Below, piece after piece: positions 53,020 through 61,313 of a stretch of DNA of 64,000 nucleotides (positions are counted from its first letter, which is position 1; every line of letters starts with the position of its first letter). The notes under the pieces were generated by a model that ran no database searches, had not been told where the DNA came from, and worked only from the letters and a program-made list of their open reading frames with translations. The position numbers and the translations under genes were made by a program. The stretch lies in the NCBI RefSeq assembly GCF_036231355.1, contig NZ_CP109497.1:1-64000 (forward strand), read 5' to 3'. The stretch is from Streptomyces sp. NBC_01431. Its GTDB lineage: Bacteria > Actinomycetota > Actinomycetes > Streptomycetales > Streptomycetaceae.

Positions 53020-53628
53020 AACGCGGGTGGCCAGGGCGACGACCCCGAGCACGGCCGGTGGCCCGAACCCGGGCGCGGCCGGCCGTTTCACGACCGGCCC
53101 GTCCCCCCGGTTCGGCCAACGCATCGGCATCTCCGTCCTGGACCCAGCCGGACAGACGGTCCGGCTCCTGCGCGTCGTCCCGGGACCAGCACCGGGCCGT
53201 CCACCCGGACGGTGGATGTACGGCGGCCGGAGGCCCAGGGCCACCGTGGCCACGGGCAGGGAGGCGAGGACGCCGATCTCGTCGTGGGCGAGAGCCAGGT
53301 CACCGCTACGCGCCGGTCGAACTCCGGGTGCGGCTCGCCGTCGCCCACGGGTCCGGCCCACCTCCGCCAGCAGCACCGTGTCCTCCCCGGCACGGCCGGG
53401 AACAGGGCAGCTCGAACCTCGAGTGCGTTGTGGCAAAGGGAGTCCCTGTTCGATGAGCAGGGGCTTCTTCGTGTGCGGGGCATGACCGGGGCGGGGTAGG
53501 GGCAGGCAGCGGACGGCTTGTTGTTGATCGAGGAGGGTGCGATGCCGTCGGTGCTGGGGTTGATGGAACAGCGTGAGGCGGCCCCGTCCTCCCGAAGCTA
53601 CGGCGAAGTGACAAGTAGCTCTTTGTAA
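53020..53628. other. Intergenic stretch, no gene recognised
   Basis: One leftward segment (DLALAHDEIGVLASLPVATV near 53240-53330) has mildly coding composition but no start, domain or ribosome binding site. The rest looks non-coding. Confidence 0.35.
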
Positions 53629-53838
53629 TCAGAGTGACGCTCGGTCAGGGGTAGCGGGGCGAGGTCCGGGGACTTCGCCGACCTGGAGGGCTGCGAAGTC
53701 GACGTGGGCCTGTTCGACGGCTTCGGGGTACGCCTCGCGCTTGGCGTGCTCGGCCAGCGCCCGATAGATGCTTGCCACCGAGGGGTTCTGGCCCTTGCGT
53801 TTGCCGGTGGGGATGAGCCGGTGGGGGCCGGGGATCAT
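53629..53838 (-). CDS. Short hypothetical, possibly a gene fragment
   Basis: From MIPGPHRLIPTGKRKGQNPS through VASIYRALAEHAKREAYPEA to HVDFAALQVGEVPG, 69 residues with helical, coding-like composition. It may be a real small gene or the tail of a larger one lost in the Tn3 rearrangement just upstream. Confidence 0.4.
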   Translation of the reverse strand: MIPGPHRLIPTGKRKGQNPSVASIYRALAEHAKREAYPEAVEQAHVDFAALQVGEVPGPRPATPDRASL

Positions 53839-53867
53839 CGGGTGCCCTCCATCACCTCGATCGCCAC

Positions 53868-53979
53868 GCTCGCGGCAAGGTCGGCGGACGCCCCACCGTC
53901 GTGGACGACAAGATCCTGAAGATGGCCCGGGCCCACGGCCTGGACCTGGAGATGCTCGCCGGGCCGTCCGGCCGGTGAG
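53868..53979 (+). pseudogene. C-terminal scrap of a serine resolvase/invertase
   Basis: The frame HARGKVGGRPTVVDDKILKM, ARAHGLDLEMLAGPSGR followed by a stop contains the G-x-x-GGRP linker that precedes the resolvase HTH. Only this end remains. Together with the TnpA fragment on the other strand it marks a collapsed Tn3-family element. Confidence 0.5.
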
Positions 53980-54213
53980 CGAGTACTTCACGAAGTCCGC
54001 GGCCGGCACCTTCACCAGCTCGGCGACGTACTCCACCGCCTCCTGCGGAATCTCCTCGACGGACTCCGGGAACCGGCCTTCCAGCTCGAAGTACTTCAGC
54101 ACCAGGCAGAAGCCCAGCCGCGTCGGGCCGGTCTTGTTCGCCACCAAGTCCCAGTCGCCGTCCACCAGCGTCCAGCACGCCACCACGTCTTCCGGCGCCC
54201 ACTCCTGCCGCAC
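53967..54213 (-). pseudogene. N-terminal fragment of a Tn3-family transposase (DUF4158)
   Basis: VRQEWAPEDVVACWTLVDGD, WDLVANKTGPTRLGFCLVLK, YFELEGRFPESVEEIPQEAV and EYVAELVKVPAADFVKYSL are the first ~80 residues of Tn3-type TnpA. The remaining ~900 residues are missing. The fragment ends overlapping the resolvase scrap. Confidence 0.8.
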
Positions 54214-54583
54214 GCCCCCGCCCTCTCGCCTCAGCCCCACGGAGTCACCCGACCGGCTCAACGAACCGGCCGCCCCGGGGCAACGGGCAACCTGACGAAC
54301 CGAGGGACAAGCAGCGCGGCTACCTTGCGGCTGGGGTCAGAGGTAGGACTCCGGGGCCGAGAAGCCCGCGAGTTCGCGGAAACTGAAGGTTCTTCGGCAC
54401 GAACCCGAGGCGGATTGACCTGATTCTGCGGGATGAACCCGTGGGTTCGTGGTCAACTCGCTGGGCCGGTCTCGGCGGCCAGCACCAAGTCGACACCGAG
54501 CGGGCTGAAGTCGGCGACGACCGGGGTCCAGTCGTTGGCGTACGCCGCCGGCGACGCAGTCGTGATGAGTGCGTCCGGCGAGG
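54214..54583. other. Intergenic stretch beside Tn3 debris
   Basis: Around 54334-54371 the sequence GGGGTCAGAGGTAGGACTCC begins a run that resembles a Tn3-family terminal repeat. I see no partner copy. A leftward coding-like scrap (YANDWTPVVADFSPLGVDLV) ends near 54453. Confidence 0.35.
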
Positions 54584-54952
54584 TTAGGTGCGAACAAATG
54601 CGGCTGGGTCGGCCAGGTAGCGGTTGAGGTCCGGGTCTTCGTGGAGTGCGTAGAACTCGTCGTGAATCTGCCAGGCCGGGCCGAGTTCGGTGCGAAGGCG
54701 ATTGAGCGCTTGGCGTACCGCCTCGTTGAAGTCGTGGCACTCCGCTGCACGCCACGGTCCCGGGTCTGGTGGGTAATCCCAGTTCAGCGACGTATCGTAA
54801 CGAGCTACCAGCCTGCTCAGGCCGTCGCGGAGGTCGTGACTGATCGGCAGTCGGTCCAGATCAACCGGGTACCCCCACACCTCCCGGTCCTCCGGGGCCG
54901 CCCACAGGACTGCGCCTGATCCCGCATCGAAGAAGAACCTGGCGGTGGGCAT
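54584..54952 (-). CDS. Hypothetical protein, 122 aa
   Basis: Acidic cytoplasmic-looking protein (MPTARFFFDAGSGAVLWAAP, EVWGYPVDLDRLPISHDLRD, LSRLVARYDTSLNWDYPPDP, ECHDFNEAVRQALNRLRTEL). No domain is named with certainty, and there is no signal or membrane segment. The ATG at 54952 is preferred over one at 54985. Streptomyces genomes hold many lone genes of this style, some of them immunity-like. Confidence 0.6.
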   Translation of the reverse strand: MPTARFFFDAGSGAVLWAAPEDREVWGYPVDLDRLPISHDLRDGLSRLVARYDTSLNWDYPPDPGPWRAAECHDFNEAVRQALNRLRTELGPAWQIHDEFYALHEDPDLNRYLADPAAFVRT

Positions 54953-54985
54953 GGCGTCGGCCTCTCGATATGTATATCGGTTCAA

Positions 54986-55440
54986 GCAGCCACCACGGTA
55001 CTCAACAAGGCTGCCGCAGCAGCCCCACAGTCTCCGGTTGCGGCTGACGCCTCGCCTTCAACCCGATCGCAGATCGATCGGACAAAGTGAGAACTCTTCG
55101 AGAATCCTGAAGCTCCGTCACCGGATCGAAGAACACTCCAAGGAGGCCGAACACCCTGGCCACGGGGACAAGGGTTAAGCAGGGCTCAGGGGAACTAACG
55201 GGATGTCGCGCAATCCTTCGGCGTGACGGTTGTTCTCCAGTGACATGGTCACAAACGCCGCGCTGACCCGACAGGCACTCGGCGGTGAGCCCTTGCGCGC
55301 GGACAGCTTTCCGGGCGCGGCTTGAGTTGAAGGCGAGTTCGTGGACGGCATTGCGGAGTTCGCGCGTGGCATGCTCGTGTCGCCCGCTCCAGCCCCGTAC
55401 TGCATCCCCGGCTGTCAGTGCTACATGGCACTGTGCCGCC
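54986..55440. other. Intergenic stretch, no supported gene
   Basis: A leftward frame of ~146 codons is open but has no recognisable domain or ribosome binding site. It should hold the promoters of the divergent genes at 54952 and 55441. Confidence 0.35.
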
Positions 55441-55947
55441 ATGACGACAACGACAGAGCTGACCCTCTTCGCCGACTACTTCCAGATACATATTTCCGAT
55501 GCGGACTCAGACGGTGATCTGAGCGATGCGTGGACGGACCAGTCCGTTGCCGATCATCTTGCGGTTGCGCGAGACGCACTGGGCATCGGTACGACTGTCA
55601 ACGTCAACGTGTCCGTCACTGTCGCCGTCTTGACGCAGGAACCGAGTGATGACAGTTCAGAATTCGATCACGTCGTTGAGGGCAGCCTCTGCGTGACGCT
55701 CGGTCGCCTGACGGTTCTCGGCTGCACGGATTACGCCCCAGACGCGGCCATCTTCGAGGTCCCACCGGGCTGGAATCGCGTCCGAGTGTCCCGGAGCAAC
55801 CTGGCGCGAGCAGCGCAGGCCGACGTCGACTCGGACGAGAGTCCCGAAACCACCGAGAGGATCCGTATCCAGGTGTGGCCGGCCGCAGAGTTTCCGGCCA
55901 AGGTGGTCAAACGGTGGGCGCAACCCGGCGAGAGACACGACGCATAG
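55441..55947 (+). CDS. Hypothetical protein, 168 aa
   Basis: Acidic, beta-rich (TELTLFADYFQIHISDADSD, TTVNVNVSVTVAVLTQEPSD, AAIFEVPPGWNRVRVSRSNL, ERIRIQVWPAAEFPAKVVKR). The composition and the closing 'I-VWPA' strand recall single-domain Streptomyces proteins encoded near toxin or DUF6924-type genes. No catalytic motif is visible. A short unrelated leftward fragment occupies 55950-56045. Confidence 0.6.
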   Translation: MTTTTELTLFADYFQIHISDADSDGDLSDAWTDQSVADHLAVARDALGIGTTVNVNVSVTVAVLTQEPSDDSSEFDHVVEGSLCVTLGRLTVLGCTDYAPDAAIFEVPPGWNRVRVSRSNLARAAQADVDSDESPETTERIRIQVWPAAEFPAKVVKRWAQPGERHDA

Positions 55948-56094
55948 TGCGCCAGGCGCTCGGACAGCACGTCCTCGACGTGCCCCTCCCAGTCGGTGAC
56001 GGGCGACTCGGCAGCGAACCCGTACCGGGCGTCGTCGCCCGGGTGGTTCTGTAAGTGAGAGCGAGCAACGTTTGTCGACGGGGCTGAGCAGCCC

Positions 56095-56700
56095 TTACCG
56101 ATCAGATCCCCCAGAATGTCGATGAGATCCGACAACGCTGTCGAGCAGTTCGCGCAGGCCGTTGGCGTTGACCCGGCGGGGGATCTCCGGATTGGCCAGG
56201 ATGACCTTGGGCTCGGAGCCGAACAGGACGCCGTCGGCCGTCTGGTAGTAGTAAAGCGGCTTGACACCCATCCGGTCGCGCACCAGGAGCTCCTGGCGGC
56301 GTACGTCCCAGATGCCGAACGCGAACATGCCGTTGAGCTTGTCGCCGACACCTTCGCCCCACTCCAGATAGCCCCGCAGCACGACCTCGGTGTCGCTCTG
56401 GGTGCGGAAGCGATGCCCGCGCGAGATCAGGTCCGAGCGCAGCTCCCGGTAGTTGTAGACCTCGCCGCTGAAGGTGAGGACGGCCAGGAGTCGGCCGTCC
56501 TCCTCGGCGGTCATCGGCTGACGGCCGCCTTCGAGGTCGATGACCGACAGGCGGCGGTGGCCGATCGCGGCGTGCGGAGCCATCCACACGCCTTCGTCGT
56601 CCGGGCCGCGGCAGGCCATGGTATGGGTCATGGCGTCCACGGTGGCGCGTTCCCGGGTGAGGTCGCGACCGAAATCTATCCAACCCGCAATGCCGCACAT
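56095..56700 (-). pseudogene. asnB: Asparagine synthetase B, N-terminal glutaminase stub
   Basis: 201 residues: the Ntn nucleophile start MCGIAGWIDF (Cys2 after Met removal), then CRGPDDEGVWMAPHAAIGHR, RLSVIDLEGGRQPM, TFSGEVYNYRELRSDL, HRFRTQSDTEVVLRGYLEWG, and RDRMGVKPLYYYQTADGVLF. Full-length AsnB is ~610 residues, so the ATP-dependent synthetase domain is absent. The frame stops in unrelated sequence at 56095. Glutaminase alone should not make asparagine. Confidence 0.85.
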
Positions 56701-56848
56701 GTGTGACGTTCTCCTTAGGTCGACGATGAGGACCGGCTTCCCGGGCGCTCCGAAGACGGATGTGTGTATGCACCGTTCGCAGGGGTCGGCCGCCGCGGCC
56801 GAAAGGGGCGGGCCGCGGCGCGCCACGCGGGAGAGAGAGGCTCGGGCC

Positions 56849-58063
56849 CTACTCAGGCTCAAGCCACGAGATCCTCCTGGCGTGGTGGAACCAGGCCACG
56901 AGGACCATGAGGGCGGCGGCGCAGCCGCCGAGCGTCATGACCGTGGAGGGGGAGGTGTGGTCGATGACGAGGCCGCCCGTCAGCGCTCCGATAGAGAAGG
57001 TGGCCTGGAACGACGCGGTGAACACGACGGAGGAGGCTTCAGGGGAGGCGGTGTTGGCCTTGGCGAACCAGGTCTGCGAGCAGACGGGCACAGCGCCGTA
57101 GGCGATGCCCCAGACGACCAGCAGGGCCACCGCGCCCAAGTCCCACTTGCCGAGCACCGGCAGCAGCAGGGTGACACAGGCGATCATCGCTGCGGCTGCC
57201 GCGAAGGTGGCTCGTGGGTAGCGGGTCACGGCCGAGCCACCGAGGAAGTTGCCCGCGATCCCCGCGACTCCGTAGGCGAGCAGGTAGACCGTAATGAGCC
57301 CGGGGCTCACCCCGGTCACCTGCTCGAGAAAGGGGGTGACGTAGGCGTAGGTGCCGAAGTGAGCGAGGACGATGAGGAACGTCAGCACCAGGGCGAACCG
57401 GGTGTTGATGCTGCGGAACATGCCGCCGAGCACGTTCAGGCGGGTCGCCTGGACGGCAGGGAGGGCAGGGACCACCAGGAGCAGCATGACGAACACCGCC
57501 AGGGTGAAGACGCCCATGGCGAGGAATGTGGTCCGCCAGCCCGCGATGTCTCCGATGAACGTACCGAGCGGGACACCGAGCACAGAGCCGAGGGGCACCG
57601 CCGAGAAGATCACCGAGGTGGCCCGGCCCACCTGTTCAGCGGGCACGAGCCGACCGGCCAGGCCCGCACCGATGGACCAGAAGCCGCCGATGGTGATGCC
57701 CACCATCACCCGCGAGATCAGGATCATCCAGTAGCTCGACGCTGTCGCCGCCAGGAAGTTGGCCAGCGCGAGGAGCAGGATGAACGCGCCAAGCATCACC
57801 CGGCGGTCGATGCGGGCGGTGGCCACGGTCACCACGGGCGCGGAGATCGCGGCGAGGAAGCCGGGCATGGTCATCATCAGCCCGGCCATTCCGTCCGAGA
57901 TGGTGAAGCTTGACCCGATCGAGGTCAGTAGACCGATGGGGAGGATTTCGGTGGTGACGATCGAGAAGATCCCCATCATCACCGAGATCACGGCCAGCCA
58001 GGAGACCAGGGGTGAGCGGGGAGCCGCTGAGGCTTCGACGGCGGTGGTGGTTGCTGTGGACAT
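56849..58063 (-). CDS. MFS drug-efflux-type transporter
   Basis: 404 residues, 12 helices. Motifs of the DHA1 drug:H+ antiporter group are present: TEILPIGLLTSIGSSFTIS, ARIDRRVMLGAFILLLALAN (motif A region), and AVPLGSVLGVPLGTFIGDIAG (motif C-like). It probably exports a hydrophobic compound. It lies in the same direction as the asnB stub, ~150 bases upstream of it. Confidence 0.88.
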   Translation of the reverse strand: MSTATTTAVEASAAPRSPLVSWLAVISVMMGIFSIVTTEILPIGLLTSIGSSFTISDGMAGLMMTMPGFLAAISAPVVTVATARIDRRVMLGAFILLLALANFLAATASSYWMILISRVMVGITIGGFWSIGAGLAGRLVPAEQVGRATSVIFSAVPLGSVLGVPLGTFIGDIAGWRTTFLAMGVFTLAVFVMLLLVVPALPAVQATRLNVLGGMFRSINTRFALVLTFLIVLAHFGTYAYVTPFLEQVTGVSPGLITVYLLAYGVAGIAGNFLGGSAVTRYPRATFAAAAAMIACVTLLLPVLGKWDLGAVALLVVWGIAYGAVPVCSQTWFAKANTASPEASSVVFTASFQATFSIGALTGGLVIDHTSPSTVMTLGGCAAALMVLVAWFHHARRISWLEPE

Positions 58064-58366
58064 GAATCCCGTCCTGTGTTGGGCATCACATGGGGTGTGA
58101 TCACTAGTCCAGCAGGGACGGCAGACAGCTTCTGGCACGTTCCCGACACCAACAACAGCCACCCAGGGTGATGTCGCGTTTTCGCGATACGCCCCCCGGA
58201 GCTGGGTGGTTGAGCGTCTGCGCAGGTCAGGGCGGTGCGGGCCAGACGAGAAGGAGCGCCCAGGCGGCGCCGGGCCGGGTGCTGCCCACGTCGATTCCCG
58301 GGCTACTTCGCCGAGTCGACGAAGCGGGACGAAGCGCTCTACATCCTCACGCACACCGAAGCCCTC

Positions 58367-58741
58367 ATGACTCGGTGGTCTCCGCTCTCCGTCGACCAGG
58401 ACGTACGCACAACAACAAAGGCCCTTGCGTGGGGCTTGCGTCTGCCAGACGGAACAGAGCCCGGCACCGCCTCGGCACGTCCGGTGAACCTGCCGGCCAC
58501 GGAAGCGGTAGAACGCGAACTGCGCGCCAGCCGATACTGGAATCTGGCCGAAGCCACGCGCGGCGGCGCCCAACTCCCCACCCTGATCGCCGTGGCGAAC
58601 GGGCTGAAACCGGCGATGGACCTGTGGGTCCCGCGCGACGGCTGGCCTGCGCTGCGCGCGCTCGCCAAGACGCTCGGTCTCGTCCACCACGTGGACACCT
58701 GCTTCGACAGGTTCTCGCCCCAGATCGCCCAGGTGCCCCCC
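58367..58741 (+). CDS. Hypothetical protein truncated by the ISAs1 element
   Basis: MTRWSPLSVDQDVRTTTKAL, ELRASRYWNLAEATRGGAQL, PTLIAVANGLKPAMDLWVPR and WPALRALAKTLGLVHHVDTC give ~125 residues. The frame then enters the IS terminal repeat and ends nine codons later in IS sequence. No family is recognised. Coding character also extends a little upstream, so the true start may be earlier. Confidence 0.5.
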
Positions 58742-60078
58742 AGGGCTGTTGCAAAGTCCCGGTGGTAGCGGGAAGTTGCAGGTCACGGTGGTGTGACGTG
58801 TGCCGTTCGTCCCGTCTCGTATGCAACGAAGCTCCGGTTGGAGTGGGTGACCTCTCAAGTCGCCCTGCCCAACCGGAGCTTCGATGTGCCGTCAGTCTGC
58901 CAGTGTCTGTCTGATCAAGTCGCCTTCGCGTCAGCACCGTGTACTGCCGGGGCTGCCTCAGCGGCTGGCCACGCCGGCCGATCCGCGCCGCCGGCGCGGG
59001 ACGCGTCACCCGTTCGTGAGTGTGCTGCTGATCGCCGGTTCGGCCGTGCTGGCCGGCGCCCGCTCGTTCGCGGCCATCGGCCAGTGGGCGAAGGCTGCCC
59101 CGCAGGAGGCCCTGGCCCGGCTCGGCGCTCGCACCACGGCCGCCTTCAATCTCCGTGTCGCGCCGAGCGCGGCGACCATCCGCCGCGTCCTGAACGCCGT
59201 CTGCCCCGGCGGGCTCGCGGACCTGCTCGGTGCCGACCCGGCCGGAACGGCCACCCCGGCCGTCGACGGCAAGAGCGCCCGCGGCTCGCGCACCGCCACC
59301 GGCCCCGCCGCCCACCTGCTGGCCGCGATGACCGGCACCGGCCTGGCCGTCACCCAGCTGCGGGTGCCGGACAAGACCAACGAGATCGCCTGCTTTGCCG
59401 CCCTGCTGGAACCGTTCGACCTGACCGGCGTGACGGTGACCGCCGACGCGCTGCACACCCAACGCGACCACGCCCGCTTCCTGGTGGAGGAGAAGAGAGC
59501 CCACTACCTCATGGTGGTCAAGGCCAACCAGCCCGGACTGCTGCGTCAGTTGAGGTCGCTGCCGTGGAAACTCGCCACCGCACGGCGCTACGACCGCGAG
59601 ACGGGGCACGGCCGCAAGGAGACGAGAGCGACCAGGGCCCTGACCGTCACCGAACTGGGGCTGGACTTTCCGCACGCGGTCCAGGCAGCGAGGATTCTGC
59701 GCCACCGCACCCACCTGCGCTCGGGCAAGGTCACACGGCAGACAATCTACGCACTCACCGACCTCACGGCCCGCCAGGCATCCCCACAGCGCCTCGGACG
59801 GCTGGCTCGCTCCCAGTGGGTGATCGAGAATCGGCTCCACTTCGTCCGCGACACCGCCTTCGCCGAGGACGCCTCGAAGATCCGCACGGGACACGGGCCA
59901 CAGAACATGGCCACCTTCCGCAGCTTCGCGATCAACCAGCTACGAGCGGCAGGTCATACCAACATCGTCGCCGGTATCCGCGAGATGTCTTACGAGCCCT
60001 TCCACCGCCCGCTGGACCTCCTCGGCCTGGCCTGATCAGCAACGATCCAAGATCGTCAGACTTTGCAACAGCCCTGGG
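58739..60078 (+). mobile_element. Intact ISAs1-family insertion sequence
   Basis: Perfect terminal inverted repeats of 20 bp (CCCAGGGCTGTTGCAAAGTC) at 58739-58758 and 60059-60078 enclose one uninterrupted transposase gene. It interrupted the hypothetical gene on its left. This is the only fully intact, cleanly bounded single-gene IS in the window and is probably a recent arrival. Confidence 0.88.
58884..60035 (+). CDS. ISAs1-family transposase
   Basis: 383 residues with the H-repeat/ISAs1 plan: ARSFAAIGQWAKAAPQEAL, first Asp in PAVDGKSARGSRT, second Asp in TVTADALHTQRDHARFLV, Y-MVVKANQPGLL, and catalytic Glu in SQWVIENRLHFVRDTAFAED. It closes with NMATFRSFAINQLRAAG. GGAGC lies just upstream of the ATG. 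No disruption is visible, so it is likely active. Confidence 0.93.
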   Translation: MCRQSASVCLIKSPSRQHRVLPGLPQRLATPADPRRRRGTRHPFVSVLLIAGSAVLAGARSFAAIGQWAKAAPQEALARLGARTTAAFNLRVAPSAATIRRVLNAVCPGGLADLLGADPAGTATPAVDGKSARGSRTATGPAAHLLAAMTGTGLAVTQLRVPDKTNEIACFAALLEPFDLTGVTVTADALHTQRDHARFLVEEKRAHYLMVVKANQPGLLRQLRSLPWKLATARRYDRETGHGRKETRATRALTVTELGLDFPHAVQAARILRHRTHLRSGKVTRQTIYALTDLTARQASPQRLGRLARSQWVIENRLHFVRDTAFAEDASKIRTGHGPQNMATFRSFAINQLRAAGHTNIVAGIREMSYEPFHRPLDLLGLA

Positions 60079-60244
60079 CGCTCATCACGGCTGGCGCCCT
60101 GCCGGGAATCGGGCGGACCGTGGCGCGATTTCCTGGAGGCGCGGTTCCCGTGCGCGGATATCGCGCCACGGCCACGTGATGCCCCTAACCGCGATCCGGA
60201 AACGTGATGGCCCCAATTCCCAGCGTGATTGGACGGGCCGTCAA

Positions 60245-60288
60245 AGAGGTGGATGGCCCCACGCCGTAGCGTGGGGCCACCCACCTCT
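60245..60288. terminator. Strong bidirectional hairpin
   Basis: Arms from AGAGGTGG-(A)-TGGCCCCACG to CGTGGGGCCA-(C)-CCACCTCT pair over ~18 bp around a CCGTAG loop. It sits 24 bases after the stop of the leftward small membrane protein gene and can terminate its transcript. Confidence 0.65.
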
Positions 60289-60311
60289 GGACATGCTGCG
60301 GTCTGGGCTGG

Positions 60312-60494
60312 CTACCAGCGATACCAGCGGCCGCTTCCTCCCTTGGGGCGCGCGACGAACCCGACGAGCCAAACCATGAGGACGATGATTGCGACCCACC
60401 ACAGGGCCTTCGGCGCGAAACCCGCGCCGAAGAGGATCAGAGCCAGAAGAAGAACGAGAAGAAGGGGAACCGTAGTTATCAACCTCCAAGGCAT
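60312..60494 (-). CDS. Small hydrophobic membrane protein, 60 aa
   Basis: Two helices (LITTVPLLLVLLLALILFGA and ALWWVAIIVLMVWLVGFVA) and a basic tail (RPKGGSGRWYRW). This matches a short, widespread Streptomyces hydrophobic protein of unknown role that ends in the same R-R-W-Y-R-W way. An AT-rich stretch (60540-60560) upstream may hold its promoter. Confidence 0.8.
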   Translation of the reverse strand: MPWRLITTVPLLLVLLLALILFGAGFAPKALWWVAIIVLMVWLVGFVARPKGGSGRWYRW

Positions 60495-60798
60495 AGAATG
60501 CCCCGGCCTCTCCCGCCGACACAGCCCCGGCGTGACTGTTTATAGAAATCTTATCCGGGAATCCGCTTGCCCCTCCTCTGTGTGCGCCGCCTTGGCGAGC
60601 CCATGAGCACTAGCTAGAACCCGACAATCGAGTTACACCAGTGGCTGGACACACCCCAGGGGAACAGGGGCAGGGTGTTCGCGAGTAGGGCTGGTCAGGC
60701 CGGGGGTTGCGTCCACGGAAGTGGTGTACGGGTTCCCGCTCGTTCCGGAGGTTTGACCCGGTAACCAAGTGGGGGCCACATAGACGAACGGTCACCGG

Positions 60799-60826
60799 CT
60801 GATCTCCCAGTCCTGAAGGAGATCAG
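60799..60826 (+). promoter_or_regulatory. Hairpin covering a Shine-Dalgarno site
   Basis: CTGATCTCC and GGAGATCAG pair perfectly around a 10-base loop. The 3' arm contains AGGAG, 10 bases ahead of an ATG at 60831. That frame has ~26 plausible codons (MTAVTEGPDTPLLWRGLWWP) before it runs into the cupin gene on the other strand. It looks like the leader and first codons of a lost gene; the rest of 60516-60908 shows nothing else. Confidence 0.45.
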
Positions 60827-60908
60827 CACGATGACCGCTGTCACAGAGGGACCTGACACTCCGCTCCTGTGGCGAGGCTTGTGGTGGCCCGGCAGGGCCA
60901 CGCTCCGC

Positions 60909-61313
60909 TCAGCGAGTGTCGGTGCGCTTTTCGAGGCGGGTGCCGTGGCGAAGGGTGATCGACATCAGGTCGCTGGGGGCGTCCAGTTCCAGGCGGTGCC
61001 AGCGGCCGCGGGGGACGACCACGGCGGTGCCTGCCTGCAATTGCACCATCTCGTCGGCGCCGCTGGGCCTGGCGGGGCGGAAGCGGAGGCGGACACCGCC
61101 GGTCAGGCAGCACACCGCCTCATCGGCCTCTGGGTGCATCTCCCAGTGGTCAGCGTGAACGTCGGCATCGGTCTCCACGTGGAACGTCGCGATCTGCCAG
61201 GCGCCGGAGTCGCTGCTCGTCATCCGCCGTTCGGCGACTCGGACATCGCCGTCGGGGTGGATGTGCAGCGCCGAGGCGAACAGGTCGATGGATGAGATGG
61301 GTGTCGTCGTCAT
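60909..61313 (-). CDS. Cupin-domain protein
   Basis: 134 residues of a single beta-barrel cupin: metal-site motif 1 (HADHWEMHPEADEAVCCLTG) and motif 2 (VVVPRGRWHRLEL). The His/Glu pattern suggests a bound metal, but the function is unknown; such cupins are often sensors or small oxygenases/isomerases. The start overlaps the stop of the MFS gene (ATGA), so it is the second gene of a TetR-controlled operon. Confidence 0.85.
   Translation of the reverse strand: MTTTPISSIDLFASALHIHPDGDVRVAERRMTSSDSGAWQIATFHVETDADVHADHWEMHPEADEAVCCLTGGVRLRFRPARPSGADEMVQLQAGTAVVVPRGRWHRLELDAPSDLMSITLRHGTRLEKRTDTR

Noticed and set aside
55002..55442. 146-codon minus-strand frame as a gene
   Set aside because: No recognisable domain, no ribosome binding site, and mixed composition; kept as intergenic.
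56540..57913. 457-codon plus-strand frame
   Set aside because: Antisense to the MFS transporter, rich in Glu/Gly/His/Arg shadow text.
60090..60240. Repeated GTGATG-GCCCC words as IS21-type ends
   Set aside because: Two short similar words only, no transposase nearby and no inverted partner.
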